A DNA stretch of 47,913 nucleotides from Rhodobacterales bacterium (GCA_013297695.1 JAAFHX010000006.1:1-47913), one strand, 5' to 3'. Shown: positions 25,973 through 34,684, counted from the stretch's first letter. Notes: generated by a model from the letters alone, not told the origin. Numbers and translations are program-made.

Positions 25973-27811
25973 GTGCTTGACCATCCTCGAGAAGACGATC
26001 CGGTCATCACGGCGATCTGCCGCGATCTGGGCAATGACCGGCACCGGCTGCTGGATATCCTGCTGGCGATCCAGCGCAAGGACCGCTGGATTTCGCCGCA
26101 GGCGTTGACCCATGTGGCGCGCCTCGTCGGGCTGACGCGCATCCAGGTCGAAGGGGTGGCCAGCTTCTATTCCTTCCTGTCGCTGGAGCCCAAGGGGCGG
26201 GTCACGATCCGGCTCTGCGATGACATCATCGACCGCCATGCCGGGTTCGCCGCCGTGCTGCGCGTGTTCGAGGAAGAACTGGGGATCGGCCTTGGCCAGA
26301 CCTCGGGCGACGGGGCGGTCTCGCTGGACGCAACGCCCTGCATCGGCCTGTGTGACCAGGCCCCGGCGGCGATGGTGAACGACGTCGTGCTGACCCGGCT
26401 GACGCCCGAGCGCGCGCGCGAGGTGGCCCGCGCGCTTAAGGCGGGGCAGCGGCCCGAAGACCTGATCCACCCAGATTTCGACCGGCTGACCCCGCTGGAA
26501 CGTGCCCGGGCTGCGGTGGAAACCGGCATCAGGCAAGCGGGCGCGGTGCTGCTGGGGCCGGTGCCTGCGGAGGCGGGGCTGCGCCGCGCGATGGGCATGG
26601 AGCCGGAGCAGGTCATCGACACCGTGATCGCCAGCGGCCTGCGCGGCTGCGGGGGGGCCGGTTTCACCTCAGGGCAGAAATGGCGCTTTGCCGCTGTCAC
26701 CCCCGCCGACCGGCGGTTCGTGATCTGCAACGCCGACGAGGGCGAGCCGGGCACCTTCAAGGACCGCGTGCTGCTGACCGAACGCGCCGATCTGGTGATC
26801 GAGGGCATGACCATCGCCGCCCGCGCCATCGGCGCGCGCGAAGGCATCCTCTATCTGCGCGGCGAGTATGTCTATCTGCGCGACCATCTGGAGGCGGTGC
26901 TGGCTGCGCGTCGCAATGCGGGGCTGCTGGGTCACGACATTCTTGGGCAAGCGGGCTTCGACTTCGACCTGCGCCTGCAACTGGGGGCCGGGGCCTATAT
27001 CTGCGGCGAGGAAGGGGCGCTGATCAGTTCCTGCGAGGGGTTGCCGGGCGAACCGAAGACCCGGCCGCCGTTTCCGGTGACGCGCGGCTACCTGGGCTTT
27101 CCGACCGTGGTCAACAATGTCGAGACCTTTGCCCATGCCGCCCGCATTCTCGACAAGGGGGCCGGGTGGTTCCACGCGATGGGCACCCATGGCAGCCATG
27201 GCACCAAGCTGTTCAGCATCTCGGGCGACTGCACCCGGCCCGGGGTCTATGAACTGCCCTACGGGTTGGAACTGCGCGAGCTGCTGGCGCTGGCCGGGGC
27301 CGAGGATGCAGCAGCGGTGCAGGTCGGCGGACCAAGCGGAACGATGGTGGGCCGCGACAGCTTTCACCGGCGGCTGACCTTCGACGATCTGGCGACCGGC
27401 GGCGCTGTCATCGTGTTTTCCGGCGCGCGGAACATCCTGGAGATCGTCGAATACTACCTGTCGTTCTTCGTGCATGAAAGCTGCGGCTACTGCACCCCCT
27501 GCCGGGTCGGCAATGTGTTCCTGCAAAAGGCGATCCAGAAGTTCCGCAAGGGCCATGCCGATGCGTCCGACATCGCCTATCTGCGCGACCTCTCGGCCAC
27601 CATCATCGAGACCAGCCGCTGCGGGCTGGGCATGACCTCGCCCAACCCGGTGCTGTCCACACTGGCCAATTTTCCACTGGTCTATGGCGCGGTGACGCGC
27701 AGCACCGAAGACGGGATGCAGGCGAGCTTCGACATCCAGTCCGCCATCGACCGCGCGCGCGGCATCGCGAAACGGCGGTCGCACATCTATGACCGGGATT
27801 TCAGCGCATGA
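25973..27811 (+). CDS. hoxF: HoxF, diaphorase subunit of NAD-linked [NiFe] hydrogenase
   Basis: A 612-residue fusion of a NuoE-like domain (about 1-165) and a NuoF-like domain (about 175-600), the HoxF layout. FMN/NADH motifs are NADEGEPGTFKDR (253-265) and GAGAYICGEE (338-347). The [4Fe-4S] ligands are Cys504, Cys507, Cys510 and Cys550. The NuoE part keeps Cys82, Cys123 and Cys127 but has Asp87 where the fourth ligand is expected. The glycine loop reads GCGGAGF rather than GRGGAGF. GTG 25973 is chosen because similarity begins there; no strong ribosome site is visible. It overlaps hoxU by 4 bp. Confidence 0.92.
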   Translation: MLDHPREDDPVITAICRDLGNDRHRLLDILLAIQRKDRWISPQALTHVARLVGLTRIQVEGVASFYSFLSLEPKGRVTIRLCDDIIDRHAGFAAVLRVFEEELGIGLGQTSGDGAVSLDATPCIGLCDQAPAAMVNDVVLTRLTPERAREVARALKAGQRPEDLIHPDFDRLTPLERARAAVETGIRQAGAVLLGPVPAEAGLRRAMGMEPEQVIDTVIASGLRGCGGAGFTSGQKWRFAAVTPADRRFVICNADEGEPGTFKDRVLLTERADLVIEGMTIAARAIGAREGILYLRGEYVYLRDHLEAVLAARRNAGLLGHDILGQAGFDFDLRLQLGAGAYICGEEGALISSCEGLPGEPKTRPPFPVTRGYLGFPTVVNNVETFAHAARILDKGAGWFHAMGTHGSHGTKLFSISGDCTRPGVYELPYGLELRELLALAGAEDAAAVQVGGPSGTMVGRDSFHRRLTFDDLATGGAVIVFSGARNILEIVEYYLSFFVHESCGYCTPCRVGNVFLQKAIQKFRKGHADASDIAYLRDLSATIIETSRCGLGMTSPNPVLSTLANFPLVYGAVTRSTEDGMQASFDIQSAIDRARGIAKRRSHIYDRDFSA

Positions 27812-28521
27812 GCGACGCCTTCGCCTTTACCATCGACGGGGTCGAGGTTCCGGCCCGGCCCGGCCAGACGATCATGGAGGCCGCCGATGCGGCAGGCATC
27901 TACATCCCGCGTCTGTGCGACCACGAGGGGCTGCGCCATCAGGGCGGTTGCCGTGTCTGCACCGTCAAGGCGGGCGGGCGCAGCGTCGCGGCCTGCACCC
28001 AGCCTGCCGCGCCGGGCCTGACTGTGGACAGCGAGACGCTGCATATCCAGGCGATGCGGCGCGATCTGGTCGAAATGCTGTTTCACGAGGGCAACCACCT
28101 CTGCCCGATCTGCGAGGCCAGCGGCAACTGCGAGTTGCAGGCCATGGCCTACCGTCTGGGCATGACCGAACCGACCCGATTCCCCTGGCTGGAGCCCTGC
28201 CGCCCGGTCGATGCCAGCCACCCCGATATCGCGCTGGACACCAACCGCTGCATCAGTTGCGGCCGCTGCATCCGCGCGTCGCAGGATGTCGATGGCAAGG
28301 GCGTCTTCGGCTATGTCGGGCGCGGCATCCACCGCCGGGTGGCGGTCAACGGCCCCGATCTGGCGCATACCGATGCGGCAGTGACCGATTTTGCCATGTC
28401 GGACGAGGTCTGCCCGGTCGGCTGCATCCTGCGCAAGGGGGTGGGGTTTTCGGTGCCGATCGGCGAACGCGATTTCGACCACAAGCTGATCGGGCAGGAC
28501 ATCGAGGACCGCCACAAATGA
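27808..28521 (+). CDS. hoxU: HoxU, iron-sulfur subunit of the diaphorase module
   Basis: 237 residues corresponding to the NuoG N-terminus. A [2Fe-2S] ferredoxin domain has Cys37, Cys48, Cys51 and Cys63, then a His/Cys [4Fe-4S] site (HEGNHLCPICEASGNC, 93-108), then CISCGRC (148-154) with CPVGC (202-206). It carries electrons between HoxF and HoxY. ATGA overlaps at both ends tie its translation to hoxF and hoxY. The length is normal for HoxU. Confidence 0.94.
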   Translation: MSDAFAFTIDGVEVPARPGQTIMEAADAAGIYIPRLCDHEGLRHQGGCRVCTVKAGGRSVAACTQPAAPGLTVDSETLHIQAMRRDLVEMLFHEGNHLCPICEASGNCELQAMAYRLGMTEPTRFPWLEPCRPVDASHPDIALDTNRCISCGRCIRASQDVDGKGVFGYVGRGIHRRVAVNGPDLAHTDAAVTDFAMSDEVCPVGCILRKGVGFSVPIGERDFDHKLIGQDIEDRHK

Positions 28522-29087
28522 CCGGCGCGCGCAAACTCCGCATCGCCACGGTGTCGCTGGCCGGGTGCTTTGGCTGCCACATGGCGCTTCTGGACATGGA
28601 CGAACTGCTGATCGGGCTGATGGAAAAGGTGGAATTCGACCGCTCGCCCCTGACCGACATGAAGACCTTCACGCGCCGCGCCGATGTGGGCATCATCGAA
28701 GGCGGCTGCTGCAACGAGGAAAACGTGCATGTGCTGCAGGATTTCCGCCGCAACTGCGACGTGCTGGTTGCCCTTGGGCAATGCGCGATCATGGGCGGGC
28801 TTCCCGCGATGCGCAACGCCATTATGCATTCCGACGACCCCTTGAGGGAATGTCTGGAGGAAGCCTACATCTCCGGCCCCTACATCCGGAACACCACGCA
28901 TCATGTGCCGAATGATCCGGTGCTGCCGCTGGTGCTGGACCGGGTCTATGCCAGTTCCGAGGTGGTGCGGATCGACCACCAGATACCCGGCTGCGCGCCG
29001 TCGGGCCGGCTGATCCATGATACGCTGGTCAGCCTGCTGGCCGGCCGGTTCCACGGCTTTGATCCCCACAGCATCCGTTTCGACTGA
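28518..29087 (+). CDS. hoxY: HoxY, small hydrogenase subunit
   Basis: 189 residues. The proximal [4Fe-4S] ligands are Cys17 and Cys20 (CFGCH), Cys89 (ALGQC) and Cys159 (IPGCAPS); GGCCNEEN adds Cys64/65. There is no Tat signal, so the enzyme stays in the cytoplasm, as expected of group 3d hydrogenases. The ATG at 28518 overlaps the hoxU stop; the same frame is open upstream inside hoxU, but that is not coding. Confidence 0.94.
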   Translation: MTGARKLRIATVSLAGCFGCHMALLDMDELLIGLMEKVEFDRSPLTDMKTFTRRADVGIIEGGCCNEENVHVLQDFRRNCDVLVALGQCAIMGGLPAMRNAIMHSDDPLRECLEEAYISGPYIRNTTHHVPNDPVLPLVLDRVYASSEVVRIDHQIPGCAPSGRLIHDTLVSLLAGRFHGFDPHSIRFD

Positions 29088-29108
29088 CCCCTGAGGGAAA
29101 GCCAGAGC

Positions 29109-30551
29109 ATGACCGAGCCGCGCCTGATCGAGATATCGCCCGTCACGCGGGTGGAAGGCCATGGCAAGGTCACGATCCACCTTGACCGCGACAACCGCGT
29201 GGCCGAGGCGCGGCTGCACATCGTCGAGTTCCGCGGGTTCGAGAGGTTCATCCGGGGGCGGCTGTTGTGGGAAGTGCCGGTGATCGTGCAGCGGCTCTGT
29301 GGCATCTGCCCGGTCAGCCACCATCTGGCGGCGGCCAAGGCGATGGATCAGATCATGGGCGTCGACGTGCTGCCGCCGACGGCGGAGAAGATGCGCCGCC
29401 TGATGCACTATGGCCAGGTGATGCAAAGCCATGTGCTGCATTTCTTCCACCTGTCGGCCCCCGACCTGCTGTTCGGCTTCGGCGCCCCTGCCGAGCGGCG
29501 CAACATCTTCGAGGTGATCCGCCAGAACCCCGAGCTTGGCCGCCGCGCCGTGCTGATGCGCCAGTTCGGGCAAGAGATCATCGAGGCGACCGCAGGCAAG
29601 AAAATCCACGGCACCGGGGCCATTCCCGGCGGCATCAACCGAAACCTTCCGATTGCCACGCGTGACCGGCTGCTGGCGCGGGTTGGCGAGATGGAGGCCT
29701 GGGCGATGGACGCCCTCGCGCTGGCGCGGACCTACACGCTGGATCACGCCGACCTGATCCGCGATTTCGCCAGTTTCCCGTCAAGCCACCTGTCCATCGT
29801 GCGAAAGGAAGACGGCGCGCTCGACCTGTATCACGGCGCGATGCGGGCCATTGATGCGACCGGGGCCGCGATTTTCGACGGGCTGGATTACCGCGATTAC
29901 CACAAGGTGCTGGTCGAGGATGTGCGAAGCTGGTCCTACATGAAGTTCCCCTTCATCGCCGATCTTGGGCCGGATGACGGCTGGTACCGGGTCGGTCCGC
30001 TGTCGCGGATGAACACGGCCAGCTTCATCGACACGCCGCTGGCGGGGGCCGCGCATCGGGAATTGCGGGCAGTGACCGGGGGCGCGCCCAACAACGCCAC
30101 CCTGACCACGCATTGGGCGCGGATGATCGAGGTGGTGCATTGCGTCGAGAAGATCGCCGAACTGCTGCACGACCCCGACTTGCAGGGCACTGATCTGGTG
30201 GCGAAAGGCGACCGGCGGGCCGAGGGGATCGGCGTGATCGAGGCCCCGCGCGGCAACCTGATCCACCATTACAGGGTGGATGAAAACGACCAGGTGACCT
30301 TCTGCAACCTGATCGTGTCCACCACACACAACAACGAAGGCATGAACCGCGCGGTCAAGGATGTCGCGGTGCGCTATCTTTCGGGGCAGGACCGGATCAC
30401 CGAAGGCATGCTGAACCATGTCGAGGTCGCGATCCGCGCCTATGACCCCTGCCTGTCCTGCGCGACCCATGCCCTGGGGCAGATGCCCTTGCAGGTGGAA
30501 TTGTTCGACGCCACGGGTGCCCTGATCGACCGGGCGCAGCGCGGCGCATGA
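29109..30551 (+). CDS. hoxH: HoxH, large [NiFe] hydrogenase subunit
   Basis: 480 residues. The four nickel ligands are Cys64 and Cys67 in RLCGIC and Cys448 and Cys451 in DPCLSCATH. A 26-residue tail follows His454, to be cut off by a maturation protease after nickel insertion, which shows an intact precursor. The N-terminus EISPVTRVEGHGK is family-typical. With HoxY it forms the H2-activating module of a bidirectional NAD(P)-reducing enzyme. GAGGGAAA lies upstream of the ATG; hoxW overlaps its stop. Confidence 0.95.
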   Translation: MTEPRLIEISPVTRVEGHGKVTIHLDRDNRVAEARLHIVEFRGFERFIRGRLLWEVPVIVQRLCGICPVSHHLAAAKAMDQIMGVDVLPPTAEKMRRLMHYGQVMQSHVLHFFHLSAPDLLFGFGAPAERRNIFEVIRQNPELGRRAVLMRQFGQEIIEATAGKKIHGTGAIPGGINRNLPIATRDRLLARVGEMEAWAMDALALARTYTLDHADLIRDFASFPSSHLSIVRKEDGALDLYHGAMRAIDATGAAIFDGLDYRDYHKVLVEDVRSWSYMKFPFIADLGPDDGWYRVGPLSRMNTASFIDTPLAGAAHRELRAVTGGAPNNATLTTHWARMIEVVHCVEKIAELLHDPDLQGTDLVAKGDRRAEGIGVIEAPRGNLIHHYRVDENDQVTFCNLIVSTTHNNEGMNRAVKDVAVRYLSGQDRITEGMLNHVEVAIRAYDPCLSCATHALGQMPLQVELFDATGALIDRAQRGA

Positions 30552-31027
30552 CCGCAGGCGGGGTGCTGCTGATCGGCTATGGCAATCCGGGCCGGGGGGA
30601 CGACGGCCTTGGCCCTGCCCTTGCGCGGCGGATCGAGGCACGGGCGCTGCCCGGCGTGACAGTCGAGATCGACTATCAGGTGACGGTGGATCATGCCCTG
30701 CTGATCGCGGGGTTCGGCACGGTGGTCTTTGCCGATGCCGCGGTGGATGCGGCGGGGCCGTTCTACTTTCGCAAGCTGGACGGGGGCGTCCTGCCTGACC
30801 TTGGCAGCCACTCGGTCACGCCCGAGGCCGCGCTTGCGCTGGCCGGGCTGCTGTTCGGCGCGGCACCGCAGGGGTTTGTTCTGGGTCTGGGCGGTGCCAG
30901 CTTTGGTGCCATGGCCGAGGGGCTCAGCCCGACGGCCGCCGACAACCTTGACCGGGCCGAGGGCTTTCTGCTGGGCTGGCTTTGCGACCGAAGCCTTGTC
31001 GGTGCGGATGGGCGACTTCCCGCTTGA
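30548..31027 (+). CDS. hoxW: HoxW, hydrogenase maturation protease
   Basis: A 159-residue HyaD/HoxW-type endopeptidase. The N-terminal motif LIGYGNPGRGDDGLGP contains the Glu/Asp-type nickel-sensing acid (Asp in RGDDG), and further conserved positions are FADAAVDA and SHSVTPEAAL. It should cleave the HoxH tail after His454. Overlap with the hoxH stop as ATGA makes it the last gene of the operon. General hyp maturation genes are absent from the window. Confidence 0.9.
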   Translation: MTAGGVLLIGYGNPGRGDDGLGPALARRIEARALPGVTVEIDYQVTVDHALLIAGFGTVVFADAAVDAAGPFYFRKLDGGVLPDLGSHSVTPEAALALAGLLFGAAPQGFVLGLGGASFGAMAEGLSPTAADNLDRAEGFLLGWLCDRSLVGADGRLPA

Positions 31028-31150
31028 CCTTTCGCTGCAGCGCGGCACCCTGCAGCCTGCGACGCGCGCCTGCTGTGCTGCCCCGACCCTATCCCTGCCT
31101 CATCTCCGCGCCTGACCGGGCGGGGATCATCCCTTGAAAGGAACCGACAG

Positions 31151-31930
31151 ATGCGTCTTGAAAACAAGGTTGCCCTGATTACCGGCGCTGCCAGCGGCAT
31201 CGGCAAGGAAATCGCGCTGGTATTTGCGCGCGAGGGCGCGAAGGTCGGCATCGCCGATCTGAACATCGGCGCGGCAAAGGCGACGGCGGCCGAGATCGAC
31301 CCGACCGGCGCGCGCGCCATGGGCATTGCGATGAACGTGACCGACGAGGCGCAGGTGGATGCAGGCACCGATGCGCTGGTCGCGGCCTTTGGCAGCATCG
31401 ACATCCTGGTCAGCAATGCAGGCATCCAGATCGTCGCCCCGATTGTCGATTTCGACTATGCCAAGTGGAAGCAGCTTATGGCGATCCACCTGGACGGCGC
31501 GTTCCTGACCACCCGCGCCGCGCTGCGCCACATGTACCGCCAGAACAGCGGCTCGGTGATCTACATGGGGTCAGTGCATTCCAAGGAGGCCTCAAAGCTC
31601 AAGGCCCCCTATGTCGCGGCCAAGCACGGGCTGATCGGTCTGGCCAAGGTGGTGGCCAAGGAAGGGGCCGCGCATAACGTGCGCGCCAACGTGATCTGCC
31701 CCGGCTTCGTGCGCACCCCTCTGGTGGAAAAGCAGATACCCGAACAGGCAAGGGAATTCGGGATCACCGAGCAGGAGGTGATCGAAAAGATCATGCTGAA
31801 GGAGACGGTGGACATGGAATTCACCACCGTTCAGGACGTGGCCGAAGCGGCGGTGTTCTTCGCCTCGTTCCCCAGCAAGGCCCTGACCGGGCAGTCGCTG
31901 GTCGTCAGCCACGGCTGGTTCATGCAGTAG
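31151..31930 (+). CDS. bdhA: 3-hydroxybutyrate dehydrogenase
   Basis: A 259-residue short-chain dehydrogenase. The NAD loop is [10 protein letters not shown] (11-20), NAG is at 89-91, and the catalytic residues are Ser141, Tyr154 and Lys158. The C-terminal half ([21 protein letters not shown]) and terminal HGWFMQ are characteristic of D-3-hydroxybutyrate dehydrogenase. It interconverts 3-hydroxybutyrate and acetoacetate in PHB turnover. AAAGGAA lies 8 nt before the ATG. It is 123 bp after hoxW in the same direction; whether it shares the transcript is open. Confidence 0.92.
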   Translation: MRLENKVALITGAASGIGKEIALVFAREGAKVGIADLNIGAAKATAAEIDPTGARAMGIAMNVTDEAQVDAGTDALVAAFGSIDILVSNAGIQIVAPIVDFDYAKWKQLMAIHLDGAFLTTRAALRHMYRQNSGSVIYMGSVHSKEASKLKAPYVAAKHGLIGLAKVVAKEGAAHNVRANVICPGFVRTPLVEKQIPEQAREFGITEQEVIEKIMLKETVDMEFTTVQDVAEAAVFFASFPSKALTGQSLVVSHGWFMQ

Positions 31931-31938
31931 GCTCTGCC

Positions 31939-31965
31939 CCCGGCCCGGGTCTTTTCCGGGCCGGG
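31939..31965 (+). terminator. GC hairpin after bdhA
   Basis: A perfect 10-bp stem (31939-31948 with 31956-31965) closes the loop GTCTTTT. There is no U-tract afterwards, so termination is likely but not certain. Confidence 0.5.
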
Positions 31966-32104
31966 CGTTCACGGCCTCTGACGACTGCGTGACCCGTGAT
32001 TTTCGCCAAAACCATCGGAATCTTCGACAATCCGGGGCAGGTGTTTTCACCCATGGTCCAGACAGCAGAACGAATTCTGCCGTTAACCGAAGATGAGGAT
32101 TATC

Positions 32105-32377
32105 ATGAAGCTCACTGCACTGGTGCTTGCTGCCGCCCTCTCCCTGCCCGCCGCTGCGTCGTTTGCCCAGGAAGCCAACCCTGCCGACATGATGACGTCG
32201 ATGAACATGCTGGCGACAAATGCGCAGATGGCGCTGGACAAGTACGGAATCAAGACGAACGCGATGAACCTGTCGCTTGGCCAGCTTGCACTGATCAGCC
32301 GCGTGCTGACCGACCCGGATGCAGACACGATGGGCAATTCGCGCAAGTCGACCATCGAGTTCATCGTCGGGATGTGA
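32105..32377 (+). CDS. Small secreted protein of unknown function
   Basis: 90 residues with a clear Sec signal peptide (MKLTALVLAAALSLPAAASFA, cut before QEANP) and a mature part of about 69 residues that is Met/Asn/Ala-rich and has no cysteine. It is not recognised as a named family. GAGGA ends 5 nt before ATG 32105, which is preferred over ATG 32093 because the latter breaks the signal pattern. The 174-bp gap before it holds the bdhA hairpin and probably its promoter; it is convergent with nagA. Confidence 0.75.
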   Translation: MKLTALVLAAALSLPAAASFAQEANPADMMTSMNMLATNAQMALDKYGIKTNAMNLSLGQLALISRVLTDPDADTMGNSRKSTIEFIVGM

Positions 32378-32386
32378 CCGGCCTTC

Positions 32387-32416
32387 GGGCCGCCTGCCGG
32401 GATCGGCGGGCGGCCC
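32387..32416. terminator. Bidirectional GC hairpin between convergent genes
   Basis: A 13-bp stem (32387-32399 with 32404-32416, one T-G pair) closes a 4-nt loop in the 43-bp gap between the secreted-protein gene and nagA. Neither side has a U-tract. Confidence 0.5.
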
Positions 32417-32420
32417 GACA

Positions 32421-33566
32421 CTACTGCAGCCGTTGACCGCCGCGCCACACGGCCCCAACCGTCCAGTCCGACCCAAGGTGCACCATGTCGGCGGCACGTC
32501 CCGGCAACAGGTGACCGGTCACCCCCCCTTGCCCGATCAGGGCCGCTGGATCGGCGGTCGCCATCCGCAGCGCGACGTCGGGCGCAATGCCGGCCTGCCT
32601 GACCAGAACGCCAACGGCCTGCGGCAGCGTCAGGTCGGCCCCGGCCAGCGTGCCGTCGGCCAGTGTCAGCCGCCCGTCGCGGCGCAGGATGCGACGCCCG
32701 CCCAAAGTGATCTCGGTCAGGTCCGTGCCTGCCAGCGCCATCGCGTCCGACACCAGAAAGACCCCCCGGGGGCGCGCTTTCAGCGCAATGCGCAGGACCG
32801 ACGGGGCAACGTGGATGCCGTCGGCAATCAGCCCCGCCGCGATGTCGCTGTCCAGCACGGCACCGACAAGGCCCGGCGCGCGGTTTCCCATCTGGCTCAT
32901 CGCGTTGAACAGATGCGTGGCGCAGGCCGCACCTGCGGCAATGGCGGCCTGCGCCTGTGCCGCCGAACAGTCCGAATGGCCCAGGCTGACCACCGCCCCG
33001 GCCCGCGCCAGAGCCGCGATCTGGTCCGGCGTGACCGCCTCCGGGGCGACGGTCAGCATCAGCGCGGGCAAGGTACGCGCGGCCGCGCACAGCCGGTCAA
33101 GGTCGTCGGGGGTCATCGTGCGGATCAGGGCAGCATCATGCGCACCCTTGCGGCGCGGGTCCAGATGCGGGCCTTCCAGATGCAGGCCCAGAAAGCCCTG
33201 CACCCCCTGCGCCGCCGCCGCGATCCCGGCGGCGACGACCTGCGCCGTCGCCTCGGGCGTGTCGGTGATCAGCGTGGGCAGGATGCCGGTTGCCCCCAGC
33301 CGGGCATGCACGGCGCAGATGGTCCGCAAGGCGGCAACGTCGGTCCTTCCGTCCACCGCGATGCCGCCGCCGCCGTTCACCTGCAGGTCGATCATGCCGG
33401 GCGCCAGAATGCCGCCGTTCAGAACCGTCCGCTCGGCCTGTGCCTGTGCCTGTGCCTGTGCCTCGGGCAGCAGGGCCGCCACACGGCCATCCTCGACGAC
33501 CAGCGCCTGACCATGATGCAGCCGGGTGCCGTCAAAGATCGCGGCGCCCGAATAGACCCGGTGCAT
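32421..33566 (-). CDS. nagA: N-acetylglucosamine-6-phosphate deacetylase
   Basis: A 381-residue amidohydrolase. Visible motifs are PGMIDLQVNGGGG, the metal/substrate segment GLHLEGPHLDP, SLGHSDCSAAQA, THLFNAMSQM and VSDAMALAGT. It deacetylates GlcNAc-6-phosphate to glucosamine-6-phosphate. Its ATG overlaps the stop of the SIS gene (ATGA). Near residue 35 a hexanucleotide repeat makes an Ala-Gln run (EAQAQAQAQAE) in the N-terminal beta domain, away from the active site. It is the last gene of the kinase-gntR-SIS-nagA operon. Confidence 0.94.
   Translation of the reverse strand: MHRVYSGAAIFDGTRLHHGQALVVEDGRVAALLPEAQAQAQAQAERTVLNGGILAPGMIDLQVNGGGGIAVDGRTDVAALRTICAVHARLGATGILPTLITDTPEATAQVVAAGIAAAAQGVQGFLGLHLEGPHLDPRRKGAHDAALIRTMTPDDLDRLCAAARTLPALMLTVAPEAVTPDQIAALARAGAVVSLGHSDCSAAQAQAAIAAGAACATHLFNAMSQMGNRAPGLVGAVLDSDIAAGLIADGIHVAPSVLRIALKARPRGVFLVSDAMALAGTDLTEITLGGRRILRRDGRLTLADGTLAGADLTLPQAVGVLVRQAGIAPDVALRMATADPAALIGQGGVTGHLLPGRAADMVHLGSDWTVGAVWRGGQRLQ
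33437..33463. repeat. Hexanucleotide tandem repeat inside nagA
   Basis: Four and a half copies of CCTGTG on the plus strand encode the Ala-Gln run of NagA. Gain or loss of units would keep the frame and change the length by two residues each. Confidence 0.85.
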
Positions 33567-34591
33567 CACATCGTCTCCGTGACCTTGCGCAGATGCGGGG
33601 GTGTGTCGGGGTCGAAACCGCGCCGCCGGGCCAGTTCCTCGACAAAGCGGTAGAAGGCCACGGCCAGCACCAGCGGCGACAAAAGCGGGTGCAGCCCATC
33701 GACCGACGGCAGCCGCATGGCACCCGCCGCATCGCCTCCGGTCAGGAACACGTCGGCCCCCTGTGCCGCAAGCCGTTCCGCCGTGGCCACCACATGCGGC
33801 AGGGCGGCATCCTCGACGCCAAGGGCAAAGACCGGGAACCGCGCCTGCACGATGGCCGACGGGCCATGCAGCACCTCGGCGGCGGAATAGCTTTCGGCAT
33901 GCAGGCCGCAGGTTTCCTTGAACTTCAGCGCGGCCTCGGCGGCGATGGCGAATCCGGGGCCGCGCCCCAGCACATAGGCCGATTGCGCCCGTGACAGCCG
34001 CGCCGCAAGCGGCGACCAGTCCAGCGCCAGCGCACGGCCAAAGGCATCGGGGGCCCCCGCCACGGCGGCGCGCAGGTCGGCATCCTCCTGCCATTCCGCC
34101 AGCAGGGCCAGCCCGGCCAGAGCCGAGGTGACAAAGGTCTTGGTCGCCGCCACGCTGCGTTCCGCCCCGGCCCGCAATGGCAGGCAGTGGGCCGAAGCCT
34201 CGGCCATCGGCGCATCCTCGAAATTGGTGATTGCCAGCGTCAGCGCCCCGCCCGCGCCCGCCGCACGCATCATCTCGACGATGTCCGGGCTGCGTCCGGA
34301 TTGCGAGATGCCGATGCAGGCCGCCCGTCCCAGCCGCAGCGGACGGCGGTAGATCGAGGCGATGGAGGGGCCGACCGAGGCCACCGGCACCCCGGCCAGA
34401 AGCTCGACGGCATATTTCAGGTAGGTCGCCGCATGGTCCGACGACCCGCGCGCCACGGTGATCACAAGATCGGGGTCACGGTCGCGCAGCGCCGCCGCCG
34501 CCGCCTGAACGGCGTCGCGCGACAGGTCGAGGAACCGCGCGGCAACTTCTGGAATCTCGGCCACTTCGGCGGCCATGTGGCTGATGGTCAT
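33566..34591 (-). CDS. SIS-domain glucosamine-6-phosphate deaminase (NagB-II type)
   Basis: 341 residues with two SIS domains and no glutaminase domain. Motifs are ARGSSDHAATYLKY, GISQSGRSPDIVEMM, ATKTFVTSALAG and ESYSAAEVLHGP. The shape matches the isomerase half of GlmS and the NagB-II deaminases, which turn glucosamine-6-phosphate into fructose-6-phosphate plus ammonia. Place before nagA supports that role. The start has AAAGGA seven nt upstream, inside the last unit of a 29-bp repeat array. Confidence 0.88.
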   Translation of the reverse strand: MTISHMAAEVAEIPEVAARFLDLSRDAVQAAAAALRDRDPDLVITVARGSSDHAATYLKYAVELLAGVPVASVGPSIASIYRRPLRLGRAACIGISQSGRSPDIVEMMRAAGAGGALTLAITNFEDAPMAEASAHCLPLRAGAERSVAATKTFVTSALAGLALLAEWQEDADLRAAVAGAPDAFGRALALDWSPLAARLSRAQSAYVLGRGPGFAIAAEAALKFKETCGLHAESYSAAEVLHGPSAIVQARFPVFALGVEDAALPHVVATAERLAAQGADVFLTGGDAAGAMRLPSVDGLHPLLSPLVLAVAFYRFVEELARRRGFDPDTPPHLRKVTETM

Positions 34592-34597
34592 GGGGAT

Positions 34598-34684
34598 GTC
34601 CTTTCGCCCTCGGGCGCGCGTTTCAGTTCCCCGCGCCCTCGGGCACGGGTTTCAGTCCCCCGCGCCTTCGGGCGCGAGTTTCAG
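34598..34684. repeat. Three tandem copies of a 29-bp unit at the end of gntR
   Basis: Units at 34598-34626, 34627-34655 and 34656-34684 all end in TTTCAG (plus strand), with a period of exactly 29 bp. The second and third agree at 25 of 29 positions. On the minus strand the first-read unit encodes the last residues of GntR, the next contains the stop, and the third supplies the ribosome site of the SIS gene. Each has a small GCCCGAGGGC-type hairpin. Confidence 0.85.
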
